Source: Streptomyces longhuiensis (GTDB lineage Bacteria; Actinomycetota; Actinomycetes; Streptomycetales; Streptomycetaceae). From it: a stretch of DNA of 64,000 bases. Below, in pieces: positions 1-9,613 of the stretch (the first letter of the stretch is position 1; each line of letters begins with the position of its first letter). The notes beneath the pieces were generated by a model. It did no database searches. It was not told the DNA's origin and saw only the letters and a program-made list of their open reading frames with translations. The stretch covers positions 9,378,001 to 9,442,000 of the forward strand of contig NZ_CP085173.1 of assembly GCF_020616555.1 (NCBI RefSeq), given 5' to 3'. A program made the position numbers and the translations under genes.

Positions 1-131
1 GGGGCGGGCGCGCGGGGGCGTTGGCCGCGGTGGGAGATCCCGGGCAGGCAAGCCGAGCTGTCCTCTTCGTCACCAGCATCTTCGCCGCCGGCCTGACCTT
101 GGCGGAGAACGTGCATATCGCTCAATTTTAG
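1..131 (+). CDS. 3' end of an unidentified gene (partial)
   Basis: An open frame enters from the left edge of the window and ends with TAG at 129-131. The visible 42 residues end in a hydrophobic stretch (RAVLFVTSIFAAGLTLAEN) and the tail HIAQF. Third codon positions are almost all G or C, as in real genes here. I do not recognise the family; it could be the end of a membrane protein. The start lies outside the window. Confidence 0.4.
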   Translation, partial: GGRAGALAAVGDPGQASRAVLFVTSIFAAGLTLAENVHIAQF

Positions 132-266
132 GTCGCCGCGATCTGCCCTGAGCGGCACGGATGAACTGTTGAGCGCATGCGGGCGAATCGGGTATGGCCT
201 GGCGGCGAGCCGGGTACGGCTGTCGGGTCCAAAGCAGCAGTAGATGCCACTCATCTGGAGATCCGA

Positions 267-1472
267 ATGACCGCCGGCTCCGAAGCGCGTGAATGTCCAT
301 TCGACTTTGCCGAGGCCCTGGAGTTCGACCCGACGCTCAGACAGCTCATGAACGAGGGACCTGTCTCCCGCATCCGGCTGCCCTTCGGCGAGGGCACGGC
401 GTGGCTCGTCACCGGCTATGACGACGTGCGGACGGTGACCACGGACCGGCGCTTCAGCCGTCACGCTGTCGCCGGCCGTGACTTCCCGCGCATGACACCC
501 GAGCCGATCGTCCAGTCCGAGGCGATCAACCTCATGGACCCCCCGGCCGGCAGCCGCCTGCGCAGCCTTGTGTCGAAGGGCTTCGCCCCGGCTCACATCG
601 AACGCATGAGGCTGCGCACTCAGAATGTCGTCGACGATCTGCTCGAGCAGATGGCGGGACACGGTACCCCCGCCGACATCATGGAACACCTCGCCGGACC
701 ACTGCCTCTGATCACGATCTGTGAGGTGCTGGAGATCCCCGAGGGGGACCATGCACAGCTGCGCGCCCACGCCCGCACGATGATGGATGTCGGGGCCGCG
801 AACCGGGAGGCCGCGGTACGGGCGAAGGCCGAGCTGCGCGCCTACTTTGCGACACTGACCGCGCAACGCCGCGAGAATCCCGGTGACGACCTGATCAGCG
901 TGCTGGCGACGGCCCGCGACGGCGACGAGATCCTCAATGACGAGGAGTTGGCCGTCATGGCCATGGTCCTGCTGATCACAGGGCAGGATACGACGACGTA
1001 CGAGATCGGCAACCTGACCTACCTGTTGCTCACCCGGCCCGATCTGCTCGCGACCGTGCGCGAGCGCCCCGAGTTGCTGCCGGGAGCGATCAACGAACTG
1101 CTGCGCTTCATTCCCTTCCGCAAGGGGGTCGGTATCCCTCGGGTGGCCATGGAAGACGTGTCCCTGAGTGGGGTGACCATTCAGGCGGGGGACATCGTGC
1201 ACGTCTCCTACCTGACCGCAAACCGGGACGCGCGTAAGTTCGACCGCCCCGACGAGGTGGACCTGGAACGTTCCGGCCCGCCTCACATGACCTTCGGCTG
1301 GGGCGCCCATCACTGCCTGGGCGCACCGCTGGCCGCCGCGGAAATCGAGATCGCCCTCGGAACGCTCCTCGAGCGTTTCCCGCGCCTCGCGCTGGCAAAG
1401 CCCGCCGAAGAACTCCGATGGAACGCGACATCGATCTGGCGCTACCCCCTCGCGTTGCCCGTCACCTGGTGA
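267..1472 (+). CDS. cytochrome P450 (CYP158A-like, next to rppA)
   Basis: This 401-aa bacterial cytochrome P450 is a soluble haem monooxygenase that would need ferredoxin and reductase partners. Visible hallmarks are the haem loop FGWGAHHCLGAP with ligand Cys350, the K-helix ExxR (E277-R280), and the I-helix oxygen-activation motif TGQDTT (238-243). ATG 267 was chosen because GGAG sits six bases upstream; an upstream ATG at 177 lacks such a site. In other streptomycetes an RppA synthase is paired with a CYP158A P450 that oxidatively couples flaviolin or THN into red-brown pigment. Adjacency to rppA suggests the same role here. The CYP158A assignment rests on context; P450 membership is certain. 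Confidence 0.9.
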   Translation: MTAGSEARECPFDFAEALEFDPTLRQLMNEGPVSRIRLPFGEGTAWLVTGYDDVRTVTTDRRFSRHAVAGRDFPRMTPEPIVQSEAINLMDPPAGSRLRSLVSKGFAPAHIERMRLRTQNVVDDLLEQMAGHGTPADIMEHLAGPLPLITICEVLEIPEGDHAQLRAHARTMMDVGAANREAAVRAKAELRAYFATLTAQRRENPGDDLISVLATARDGDEILNDEELAVMAMVLLITGQDTTTYEIGNLTYLLLTRPDLLATVRERPELLPGAINELLRFIPFRKGVGIPRVAMEDVSLSGVTIQAGDIVHVSYLTANRDARKFDRPDEVDLERSGPPHMTFGWGAHHCLGAPLAAAEIEIALGTLLERFPRLALAKPAEELRWNATSIWRYPLALPVTW

Positions 1473-1969
1473 CAGGCCGGCACATGACGGCAGGGCCGGG
1501 CGGGGACACCTCGCGCGCGTAACACCGCGCGCCCCGCTCGGCGCGACGGCGAAGATGAGCGGCACCTGGGCTGCGACTCGTGCGGCTGTGAGCTGCCGAT
1601 GAGGACGGCGCCTTGCCCCTGCTCACGCCGACTGCAGGGCCACAGTGGCCCGGGTGTGCGGGGGGTGATCCGCCTGGCGCACGCACTTCCTGCTCACGAT
1701 GGCTGCGGGGGCAACGGTCCGACGTGCGGCGGTGATCCATCTGGCGTACGTTGGATTGCGCTGGCCAATCCCAGCGGCGGCGTCCCTGGCGGGCCTTGCC
1801 CCGGCCGGGAGGCATTGCGCGACGGTCGGGTCGACCGTGTTCCTCTCAGGTAGTCCATGTGCGCGCCGTCTTCGAGCGCCCAGGGCAGCAGGGGCTCCCT
1901 TCCAGGCGCTGAACCCTCAGGAGCGGCCCCGGCCGCGCCCGGGGCCACCAACTGCGAGGAGTCACTCCC
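1473..1969 (+). other. intergenic region, no gene recognised
   Basis: This is about 500 bases between the P450 and rppA genes. I see no frame with convincing codon bias and no clear hairpin. Its length argues that rppA has its own promoter here, but I could not identify one. GAGGA at 1956-1960 is the rppA ribosome binding site. Confidence 0.4.
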
Positions 1970-3022
1970 ATGGCAGTGCTGTGCAAGCCGGCAATCGCGA
2001 TACCCGAGCACGTCATCACCAACGAGGAGACCCTCGAACTCGCGCGGAGGCTGCACCACGACCATCCACAACTCGACCTGGCACTGAGCCTGATCGAGAA
2101 CACCGGGGTGCAGAAGCGGCACCTGATCCAGCCCATCGATGTGGTCCTCCAGCATCCGGGACTCGATGCCCGCAGCGCCATCTACGAAGCGGAGTCCAAG
2201 GCCCGCGTTCCGAAGGTGGTTCAGCGTGCACTCGACCAGGCTCAACTCGAGCCCCCCGACATCGACTTGATCATCTATGTGTCCTGCACGGGCTTCATGA
2301 TGCCCTCGCTGACCGCGTGGCTCATCAACACCATGGGCTTCAAGTCGCAGACACGACAGCTGCCCATTGCGCAACTGGGTTGCGCTGCGGGCGGAGCCGC
2401 TGTGAACCGGGCGCACGACTTCTGCAGGGCCTACCCCGACGCCAATGTCCTGATCGTGGCCTGTGAGTTCTGCTCACTGTGCTATCAGCCGGGCGACATC
2501 GGTGTGGGATCGCTGCTCTCCAACGGTCTGTTCGGTGACGGCATCGCCGCGGTTGTCGTCCGGGGGAACGGCGGTACCGGAATGCGCCTGGAGCGCAACG
2601 GCTCGTACCTCATACCCCACACCGAGGACTGGATCTCCTACGCGGTCCGCTCCACCGGTTTCCACTTCCAGCTGGACAAGCGGGTACCGAAAACGATGGA
2701 GCCCCTCAGCCCCGCGCTGCGCGCCCTGGCGGAGGAGCACCAATGGAACGTCGGCAAACTGGACTTCTACATCGTCCACGCCGGCGGGCCACGCATCCTG
2801 GACGACCTGAGCCGCTGCCTCGACATACCGCCCGAGGCGTTCCGCTTCAGTCGGGCCACACTCACCGAGTACGGCAACATCGCGAGCGCAGTCGTCCTCG
2901 ACGCCCTCGACCGCATGTTTGACGAGCAGTCGGCACTCGAGGGCCACCAGGGCCTGATAGCCGGTTTCGGTCCCGGCATCACCGCCGAGATCGCGCTGGG
3001 CACCTGGGCAACGGACGGGTAG
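1970..3022 (+). CDS. rppA: 1,3,6,8-tetrahydroxynaphthalene synthase, type III PKS
   Basis: This 350-aa chalcone-synthase-fold enzyme condenses five malonyl-CoA into 1,3,6,8-tetrahydroxynaphthalene, which oxidises to flaviolin and leads to melanin-like pigments. The catalytic triad is visible at the positions known for RppA: Cys138 (QLGCAAGG), His270 (YIVHAGG) and Asn303 (EYGNIAS). Length is standard for the family. ATG 1970 is preceded by GAGGA at nine bases. The P450 upstream on the same strand probably acts on its product; a perfect 30-bp palindrome downstream is the likely terminator. Assignment to RppA rather than another type III PKS rests on overall similarity and the P450 neighbour. 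Confidence 0.92.
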   Translation: MAVLCKPAIAIPEHVITNEETLELARRLHHDHPQLDLALSLIENTGVQKRHLIQPIDVVLQHPGLDARSAIYEAESKARVPKVVQRALDQAQLEPPDIDLIIYVSCTGFMMPSLTAWLINTMGFKSQTRQLPIAQLGCAAGGAAVNRAHDFCRAYPDANVLIVACEFCSLCYQPGDIGVGSLLSNGLFGDGIAAVVVRGNGGTGMRLERNGSYLIPHTEDWISYAVRSTGFHFQLDKRVPKTMEPLSPALRALAEEHQWNVGKLDFYIVHAGGPRILDDLSRCLDIPPEAFRFSRATLTEYGNIASAVVLDALDRMFDEQSALEGHQGLIAGFGPGITAEIALGTWATDG

Positions 3023-3081
3023 GGGTTTGCCGCCTGTCCCCAGCCAAGAGGAGCGGACAGGAGCTGAACTCGTAGGGCATC

Positions 3082-3111
3082 TGTAGGGCACCCGCCGGCG
3101 GGTGCCCTACA
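3082..3111 (+). terminator. hairpin terminator after rppA
   Basis: TGTAGGGCACCCGCC is followed directly by its exact reverse complement, giving a 30-bp perfect palindrome 60 bases after the rppA stop. There is no T-run, as is common for Streptomyces terminators. A partial copy of the left arm (GTAGGGCAT) lies just before it. Confidence 0.75.
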
Positions 3112-3148
3112 GCCGTACTCGGACACTGAGGTTCTGTGTGCTGTGGTC

Positions 3149-3300
3149 GGCCGGAGCAGATCTGAGAGGCCCGGCCCGCCCAAGTGGATCCGCCACGAAC
3201 TGCCGCCCGACCGGCACGAGGTGACCGCGCGCGGCATCAACGGCGCCTACGTGTCTCCCTCAAGACCCACCTCCCGCTCGGGCAGGAGATCGCGTACTGA
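3149..3300 (+). pseudogene. remnant of an unidentified gene, frameshifted
   Basis: The frame encoding PPKWIRHELPPDRHEVTARG has strongly coding-like codon use, but breaks near 3250. A second frame continues as VSLKTHLPLGQEIAY and stops at 3298-3300. Together they look like the C-terminus of a gene that lost its 5' part and gained a frameshift. I do not recognise the family. Confidence 0.35.
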
Positions 3301-3413
3301 GCACCGTCTGCTTCCGTTGGAGTGAAGAACTCGATGAGCCGCTGTCCCTCTACGTCTCGACGCGTAATGGTTGTTCTGAGGCAATAGTGATCGAAGGGAG
3401 CAAGATTTTGCAT

Positions 3414-3863
3414 ATGAGGCGTATCGGAACAATCCTGGGCGCTGCCGCGCTCACCGTGCTGACCATTCCGGCCAACGCTCACGCCGCAGCAGTGGCCTGC
3501 GGCGGCGGTGTGTCGACCGGCCGGGTGGCCGTCAACGGCTGCATCAGCGCCCAGCGCGGAAAGGAAGGCAGGGTCTACACGCGCGAGATCACGGCGTACA
3601 TCAAGGCGCGCAACACGGGGCCGAGGGCGGTGAACGTCGCCTACGAGGCGTTCTTTCGTGTCGTCGACGGTGGCCACTGGGTGAAGTTGGGCAGCGGACG
3701 CACGTATCTCCCGGCGGGTGGGTCCGTCGAGCCCACGGAGGTGGGAGCCTCGACCCGGGTGTGCGCGCCCGGTGTGAAGGTCGAAATTCGCGTACACGCG
3801 CGGGCCGACGGGGGTGTTTGGAGCGGTTGGTCTACCGCCGGCACGGCGCAGTGTCAGACCTGA
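3414..3863 (+). CDS. small secreted protein of unknown function
   Basis: This is a 149-aa exported protein. The N-terminus MRRIGTILGAAALTVLTIP followed by ANAHAAA is a classic Sec signal peptide, cleaved near residue 25. The mature part has four cysteines (two in the first 30 mature residues, two in the C-terminal half), consistent with two disulfides in a small beta-rich extracellular domain. ATG 3414 is used here. A TTG at 3408 is in frame and better spaced from the GAAGGGAG site at 3393-3400, so the true start could be two codons earlier. No family recognised. Confidence 0.75.
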   Translation: MRRIGTILGAAALTVLTIPANAHAAAVACGGGVSTGRVAVNGCISAQRGKEGRVYTREITAYIKARNTGPRAVNVAYEAFFRVVDGGHWVKLGSGRTYLPAGGSVEPTEVGASTRVCAPGVKVEIRVHARADGGVWSGWSTAGTAQCQT

Positions 3864-4113
3864 GCGGATGAACATGCGATGCCCGAAGGTCGGCAGTCGA
3901 CACTGGTGAAGCTCCACTCGAACTGCACGCTGGTTCCGTCGGCCGCAGTTCGTCCTGCCGGACCGGGTGAGAAGGGTGGGGCGGTCGGCTGCGCGCAGCA
4001 CCGTAGCGGTGGGGCCGGCTGATCCCGCACTCGACGGCATGACGCTCGCGAAAGCCAGCCTGTCGAACTTCGGTGGCTGGCCACCGTGTACCGGTGAATG
4101 GGTGAAGTTTTGC

Positions 4114-4140
4114 GCGGCCCCGGGTGAGCTCCGGGGCCGC
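4114..4140 (+). terminator. hairpin, probable terminator
   Basis: GCGGCCCCGG and CCGGGGCCGC form a perfect 10-bp stem with a 7-base loop. It lies in the 505-base gap between the secreted protein and the lipoprotein gene, where no other gene is convincing. It is far (250 bases) from the upstream stop, so it may end a longer 3' UTR. Confidence 0.5.
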
Positions 4141-4368
4141 TCCCTGGGGTTCGGTGTTCGGCGTAAGGGTGCGATGGCGCGATTCTGTCGCATGGTGGCT
4201 GAACATGCCCCTTGAGCTGGGGTTGGCGTAAATTCAACGCCGTTTGCCGGAACCGGAGTTGCTGAGACGAAACCCGGACATTCACAGGATCATTTGAGGA
4301 TCGACTCGGCCCTAGTGTCATCGGTGTCAGCAGGAAATACCTATGACCGACAGTCGCTGGAGATCATG

Positions 4369-5073
4369 ATGCGTTCGCGTCTCGCCGCCCGTTCCGCCCG
4401 TCTCGTTATGGCCGCCGCGGCCGTGACGGCCCTCGCCGCCACCACCACCGCCTGCAACAACGACGACGTCGCGGATGCGGGCAGCTCCGCGACGCCCTCC
4501 GCCGCCGCCTCAGCAGGCAAGGGCGGGAGCGACAGCTCCTCCAGCGACAGCCCCTCGACTGGTGCCTCGTCCACCGGTGGCTCCAACTCCGGTGGCTCCA
4601 CGGACAAGACCGGTTCCGGCGACGACAGCAAGACCGGCTCCGGAGACGGCGGCAAGAGTGGTTACGGGCAGTCCTGCGGGACCAACGACCTGGACTTCAC
4701 GGTCACCTCTCAGTCCCAGGCGGGCGGCTACTACCTCGTCACCGCCAAGGCCAAGTCCGGCATCACCTGCTACCTGGATGTGAACACGCCCAGCGTGTCC
4801 TTCGGCTCCGGCGCTGATGGTGTCGCCTCCCCGGTGGGCCAGGGTGGCGAAGACCCGATCAAGCTCACCGGCTCCGCCGTCGCGTACACGGGTATCAGTC
4901 CCAAGACCACCAAGAGCAATGCCGGCAAGGAATTCGAGAACGTCATCATCGCCCTCACCGACGACGACCCCAACCCCGCCGAGCTCAAGCTCCCCGACAC
5001 CGCCAACGTCGACAAGCCCATCGTCACCAACTGGTCCACCAACCGCGCCGAGACCGTCCCCGTCATCGTCTGA
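4369..5073 (+). CDS. lipoprotein with DUF4232-like domain
   Basis: This 234-aa protein has a basic N-terminus (MRSRLAARSARL), a hydrophobic stretch and the lipobox TTTAC, so it should be lipidated and anchored outside the membrane. Residues about 35-95 are a low-complexity Ser/Gly/Thr/Asp linker typical of streptomycete cell-wall lipoproteins. The C-terminal 130 residues hold two cysteines and a beta-rich domain resembling DUF4232. Two adjacent ATG codons occur; 4369 gives the better six-base spacing from GGAG. Function unknown. Confidence 0.8.
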   Translation: MRSRLAARSARLVMAAAAVTALAATTTACNNDDVADAGSSATPSAAASAGKGGSDSSSSDSPSTGASSTGGSNSGGSTDKTGSGDDSKTGSGDGGKSGYGQSCGTNDLDFTVTSQSQAGGYYLVTAKAKSGITCYLDVNTPSVSFGSGADGVASPVGQGGEDPIKLTGSAVAYTGISPKTTKSNAGKEFENVIIALTDDDPNPAELKLPDTANVDKPIVTNWSTNRAETVPVIV

Positions 5074-5261
5074 CGATCCCGACCGGAACGGCTGCCGTCG
5101 CTTCGGACCGCCGACAGGCACCTCGGCCTGTGTCACACACTCTCGCGGGTGCCGTCGAGGGTGGGCAGGACGTGGGTCAGGAGGGCCGCCCGCGGCGGGC
5201 CTGAGGCCGAAGTTCACACCGGCTCAAAGCGCGCCGCGGCAACCAGATCGCCGACCCTGAG

Positions 5262-6770
5262 TCAGCCCTGCAGCCCTGCCTCCAAGAGCCGCCCCACGGG
5301 CTTGCGGGTGGCGAGGAGCGCCAGGCCGATGCCGATGCCACACACCGCGGTGACGGTGAAGTAGGAGGCGTTGTCGATCGCTGTGAAGAGCTGGCCGAGC
5401 AGGCCCGCGAGCGACGAACCCAGGGCCAGTGTGAGGAAGTTGAGGCCGACCATCTGGGAGCGGAATTTCCCGGGTCCGATCCGGGTGGCCAGGGAGAGGC
5501 CGATGGGGCCGACGAAGACCTCGGAGGAGCCGGCGGCCATCATGAACAGGAGGATGAGGATCAGCGGAATGTCCGCGGTGCCGGTGGCCTCGGAGATGAC
5601 GAGCAGGAACAGGTAGGCGCAGCCGATCTGCGTCAGGCCGATGGCGATCTTGGTCACCGCGCTGGGCTGGCGATGCCCCAGCTTCTTCCACAGGCGGGCG
5701 ATGAGAGGCGTGATCAGGACAGCGGCCAGAGGGCTGGCGGTGGTGATCCAGGCGACGGGGAACGTCCAGCCGCCGATGTCCAGGTCGATGCGTTCGGTGA
5801 TCAGGATGGAGATCGCCGTGAACTTCTGGAACAGGAATCCGAAGTAGACGCCGGACGCCAGGAAGAGTGGCAGATAGCCGAGTATGCGTCGGCGTTCGAC
5901 GTGAGTGACCGACCTCGATGTGGTCATGGTCAGGAAGTACGTGGCGGCGGCCACCAGCGCCGTGATGGTGACGACGGTGGACAGGTTCTCCGCGCGCAGC
6001 AGGCCGCCCGCGACAGCTCCGGCGACGAGCGCGACGCAGAGCACGGCGGCAAGGGCGACGAGGGGCAGTCGCCTCTTGGGTAGCGGATTGTTGACGATGC
6101 GGGCGCGCTCGGGGAGCTTCTTCATCGAGGTGACGTACTGGACGAGCGCCGCTGCCATGCCGATGGCGGCGAGACCGAAGCCGTAGTGGAAGCCGAGTTC
6201 GTTCTGGGCGAGGCCGGTGGTGAGCGGGCCGATCACCGCGCCGATGTTGATGGCCATGTAGAAGTACGAGAATCCGGCGTCCCGGTAGCGTTCGTCGTCG
6301 TTCTGGTCGAGGACGAAGCCCACGATCGAGGTGATGTTCGTCTTCAGCGCGCCGGTACCCAGGACGATGCACAGCAGGCCGGCGCCGAGGCCGGTCAGGC
6401 CGGGTGCGAGGGCGAGCACGACATGTCCGGCAGTGATGACGACGGCGCCGTACAGGACCATGTTCTGCGGGCTGACCAGGCGGTCGCCGAGCCAGGCGCC
6501 GAGGATCTGGGACAGGTAGACCGCGCCGCCATACGCGCCGACGATGCCCGAGGCGAGTGCTGGGTCCAACGCCAGGCCACCGTCGGTCACTTTGTACAGG
6601 AGGTAGAAGGAGAGGATGCCCTGCAGACCGTAGAAGGAGTAACGCTCCCACAGTTCGGTGAAGGCCATGCTCAACAGGCCTCGCCGGAACGGGCCTTGGG
6701 GTACACCGACCGCTTTCCCGTGGGGCGTGCGGTCGGGAGCGGCGGGGGTCTGCTGCGATGTCGTGCTCAT
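5262..6770 (-). CDS. POT-family peptide transporter (proton symporter)
   Basis: This 502-aa membrane protein has about 12-14 hydrophobic segments and the POT signature near the N-terminus (FTELWERYSFYG, the ExxER proton-coupling motif). POT members import di- and tripeptides or related amino compounds with protons. The start ATG at 6770 overlaps the stop of the upstream FAD oxidoreductase (ATGA), so translation is coupled. With the oxidase and XRE regulator upstream it forms a three-gene unit, suggesting that it imports the amine or peptide the oxidase uses. Substrate unknown. Confidence 0.88.
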   Translation of the reverse strand: MSTTSQQTPAAPDRTPHGKAVGVPQGPFRRGLLSMAFTELWERYSFYGLQGILSFYLLYKVTDGGLALDPALASGIVGAYGGAVYLSQILGAWLGDRLVSPQNMVLYGAVVITAGHVVLALAPGLTGLGAGLLCIVLGTGALKTNITSIVGFVLDQNDDERYRDAGFSYFYMAINIGAVIGPLTTGLAQNELGFHYGFGLAAIGMAAALVQYVTSMKKLPERARIVNNPLPKRRLPLVALAAVLCVALVAGAVAGGLLRAENLSTVVTITALVAAATYFLTMTTSRSVTHVERRRILGYLPLFLASGVYFGFLFQKFTAISILITERIDLDIGGWTFPVAWITTASPLAAVLITPLIARLWKKLGHRQPSAVTKIAIGLTQIGCAYLFLLVISEATGTADIPLILILLFMMAAGSSEVFVGPIGLSLATRIGPGKFRSQMVGLNFLTLALGSSLAGLLGQLFTAIDNASYFTVTAVCGIGIGLALLATRKPVGRLLEAGLQG

Positions 6771-8212
6771 TCGAGTCCTGCCAGTCGGGAGCCGAAGCGG
6801 GCGATGAGAGAGGTGTTCTGGGAGTGCCGGCTCTCCTCCCAGCGGTCGGCGATGCCGAAGAGCCGGTACATGCCGTGGACGCCGATCCAGCGCAGCGGCT
6901 CGGGCTCCCAACGCCCCGAGTCGTGGTCGTTCCAGGGCAGTTGGGTGAGGGGGGTTTCGCGACCGGCGGCCCGGTCGATGAGGGTGCGCGCGGCGAGGTG
7001 TGTGGCGGTCACGCCATGGCCGGCGAAGCCGCGGACGACACCGATCCTGGTGGCTGGGTCGAAGGTGATCCCGGCGCACCAGTCACGGGTTACTCCGATG
7101 GCGCCGCGCCAGGCGTGCTCGACCTCGAACTGCACGCCAGGGAAGAAGAGTTGGAGTCGTTCGTGCAGGGTGCGCACGGTGCGGGCGTCCACGGTGCCCA
7201 GGCCTGGGGTACCGGAGTTGAAGGCGTAAGGGGTGCCGCGGCCGCCGATGGCGATGCGGCCGTCGGCGGTGCGTTGGGCGTAGACGAAGGTGTGCGCGGC
7301 GTCGCCGAGGCACTCGTACCCCTGCCAGCCGACCTGCTCCCAGGCGCTGTCGGGGAGCTGTTGGGTCACGATCATCGAGGAGTTGACGGGGATGACGTCC
7401 CGCGCGTCGAGTCCGCGGGCGTCGCTGTCGATCTGCCCCGAGTACGCTTCCACGCAGGTCAGGATCGTCTTGCCGCGGACAATTCCGCGTGAGGTGGTTA
7501 CCGCGTGCGGTGTGATGCGGGTGGCGCGGGTTCCTTCGAGGATGCGTGCGCCCTTGTTCTCCACGGCGGCCGCGAGCCCGTGGACGAGCTTGGCCGGGTC
7601 GACGCGGGCGGTGGTGCGGGTGAGCAGGCCGCCCAGGGCGGGGCTGATGTTGATCCGCTTCCTGACGGCGTCGGCGTCGAGGAGTTCGAGGTCCTGCGCG
7701 TAGTAGCCGTGGGCGAGGTCGGCGGTGTGGGTGGCTTCGAGGCGCTTCATCGCGGCCGGGGTGGTGGCGACGCGCAGATGCCCGCCGCGGTGCTGATCCG
7801 CGTTGATGCCCTCGTCCTCAAGGACGCGAAGGGTGTCGTCGATGGCCGTTTCCATCGCGCGCTGGAACGAGGCGATGGCCGCAGCGCCGTCCTGGCCGCG
7901 CCGACGCGCGGCCTTGGCGTAGACGCCTCGGTTGCCGGGGATGAGCGGGGAGAGCCAGCCGCCGTTACGGCCGGAGGCGCCGTAGCCGACCTCCTCGGCC
8001 TCCAGTACCGTGATCTTCGCATCGGGTTGCTCCGCAGCCGCGTAGTAGGCGGCCCACAGGCCGGTGAGCCCGCCGCCGACGATCACGAAGTCTTGTTCCT
8101 CGTCGGGCAGGGCCCCGGCGCGACGGCCCGCTGCGCGGGGGCCGTCCTGCTGGTCCACGGAGCCGGAGGCCTTCATCCAATGCGATATCTCGCCGTTCAC
8201 GTACGGGGTCAT
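6767..8212 (-). CDS. FAD-dependent amine oxidase (PuuB/DAO family)
   Basis: This 481-aa flavoenzyme of the D-amino-acid oxidase superfamily is similar in plan to gamma-glutamylputrescine oxidase. The dinucleotide-binding motif IVGGGLTGLWAAYYAA lies near residue 45, followed by an acidic beta-2 end (VLEAEEVGYGASGRNGG). The conserved RGFAGHGVTATHLAA motif lies near the C-terminus. Two ATGs at 8215 and 8212 follow a GGAG; 8212 has the better spacing. The gene lies between an XRE-cupin regulator and a POT transporter in one minus-strand operon. Polyamine or amino-compound oxidation is the best guess; the substrate is not proven. Confidence 0.85.
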   Translation of the reverse strand: MTPYVNGEISHWMKASGSVDQQDGPRAAGRRAGALPDEEQDFVIVGGGLTGLWAAYYAAAEQPDAKITVLEAEEVGYGASGRNGGWLSPLIPGNRGVYAKAARRRGQDGAAAIASFQRAMETAIDDTLRVLEDEGINADQHRGGHLRVATTPAAMKRLEATHTADLAHGYYAQDLELLDADAVRKRINISPALGGLLTRTTARVDPAKLVHGLAAAVENKGARILEGTRATRITPHAVTTSRGIVRGKTILTCVEAYSGQIDSDARGLDARDVIPVNSSMIVTQQLPDSAWEQVGWQGYECLGDAAHTFVYAQRTADGRIAIGGRGTPYAFNSGTPGLGTVDARTVRTLHERLQLFFPGVQFEVEHAWRGAIGVTRDWCAGITFDPATRIGVVRGFAGHGVTATHLAARTLIDRAAGRETPLTQLPWNDHDSGRWEPEPLRWIGVHGMYRLFGIADRWEESRHSQNTSLIARFGSRLAGLE

Positions 8213-8268
8213 CATTAGCTCCAACTGGGGGTGCGGCGCCCGGTAGTTGAGTGCCGGCGACCGGGCGT

Positions 8269-8844
8269 TCAGTACGTCGGGGGTGCCATCGCCCACAGCA
8301 CGCGGGCCTCGTCGGTGCCGGTGGCCTCGACGATCCGGTGGGGATCGCTGCTGCGGTAGTGGATCGAGTCCAGGGCGCCGAGCCGGTGGTGCTGATCGCG
8401 CACCCACACATCCACCTCGCCCGACAGCACCAGGAGCAGTTCCTCCGAACTGCCATGGGTGTAGGGCTCCACGCCGGTCGAGCCGCCCGGGGTGAAGTGC
8501 CCCAGCAGCACCTCCAGGTGGTCGAACGACCCGGGCGTGAGCTTGATCTTCGTGGCGCCCTGGCCGAACGACATGCCGTGGCTGTCCCGGAAGCGCAGCA
8601 CCGAGCCCGCCGCGCCCGCGCCTTGGTCGAACAGGTCGCCGACGGCGAGCTTGAGGACTTCGCACAGGCGCTGCAAGGTGCGCACGCTCGCATTGGCCTG
8701 GTCGCGTTCCACCTGGGAGAGGTAGCCCTCGGTGAGGCCGGTCTGTCCGGCGACGTCGGCGAGGGTCAGATGCAGCGCTCGCCTGCGGCGGCGCAGGCGA
8801 GCGCCGATGCCCGCCTGTGGCGAGCCGGGTTGATCGTTCGGCAT
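8269..8844 (-). CDS. XRE-family regulator with C-terminal cupin domain (PuuR-like)
   Basis: This is a 191-aa transcription regulator. Residues 15-70 are an XRE helix-turn-helix (LTLADVAGQTGLTEGYLSQVE). Residues about 105-185 are a cupin sensor domain (GEVDVWVRDQHH with HGSSEELLLVLSGE). This architecture is the one used by PuuR-type repressors that sense small amines. It is first in the operon, 56 bases upstream of the FAD oxidase, and probably controls the operon and itself through the repeat upstream (8859-8885). Confidence 0.88.
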   Translation of the reverse strand: MPNDQPGSPQAGIGARLRRRRRALHLTLADVAGQTGLTEGYLSQVERDQANASVRTLQRLCEVLKLAVGDLFDQGAGAAGSVLRFRDSHGMSFGQGATKIKLTPGSFDHLEVLLGHFTPGGSTGVEPYTHGSSEELLLVLSGEVDVWVRDQHHRLGALDSIHYRSSDPHRIVEATGTDEARVLWAMAPPTY

Positions 8845-8858
8845 GGCCGGAAAACTAA

Positions 8859-8885
8859 CAGCGCAATGCTGTCAGCACAATGCTC
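8859..8885 (-). promoter_or_regulatory. candidate operator of the XRE-cupin operon
   Basis: Read on the minus strand, GAGCATTGTGCTG is followed one base later by CAGCATTGCGCTG, a 13-bp direct repeat with a 14-bp pitch; the junction TGCTGACAGCA is itself palindromic. It ends 14 bases from the regulator start codon, a position suited to autoregulation. A second inverted repeat, CTCCATC/GATGGAG, lies at 8891-8916. Confidence 0.5.
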
Positions 8886-9613
8886 AATGGCTCCATCTAA
8901 GTTTTCTTTGATGGAGTGGCCGGGGTGACCAGGGCGGCGGCGGGAGCCCGAATGTCGCGGCCCGGCCAGAGGGAAACCCGGACCGGGCGTTCCGCTCTGC
9001 TGAGCGGCCAGTTGACGCCGAGGGACTCGCAGGTCAGACGCCCTGCGAGCGAATCCGACAGAAGGCGCAGACCTCACTGACATGAACCTCCGTCAGGCGC
9101 ACGCCCAGTGCGGCCTGTCCGGAGATGGGTCAAATCACTGATTCTGTCTGCGACTTCACCGCCCTGCGAACCGGTTGAGGGCAACGAACCATGGGGCAGA
9201 CGCGAGGGCGGACGGGAGCGTGCCCGGCGCTTTGCAGTGCCCTGGCCGTCACGGGAGCAAGGGGGGCTGGTGCCTGCCTGGCGAATTCCCGCCCTGTTTC
9301 GGGGCAGGTGAGGATGTCGTACCAGCCGGCGCAGGAACCGCAGCTGTGCACAGGGAAGCGCGATGAGCAGGGGGCAGTCAGGTCACCGCGCGCTGCCGGA
9401 CGCGTTCGTCGGGACGATACGCAAGGGTTCTCGTCGGGCGTCGCGCCGTGCCTTGGCGGCAGAGAGCTGGCGGGGGCTGGGTCCTTCCGGCGGCATTCGC
9501 GCGGTTGCCCGCCGCGCCGGCGACTGAGCTCATGTCGCCGGCGCCGCTCCTGCGCGCCACGAAGATTTCGGGATCCATGGCCGGGTCGCCCGACGGGCAC
9601 GTTGCGACCTCTC
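8886..9613 (+). other. intergenic region, no convincing gene
   Basis: About 730 bases separate the divergent XRE and NCS2 units. Frames are open in places, but codon bias is inconsistent and no ribosome binding site precedes a sensible start. Apart from the inverted repeat at 8891-8916 I see nothing functional. Confidence 0.4.
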
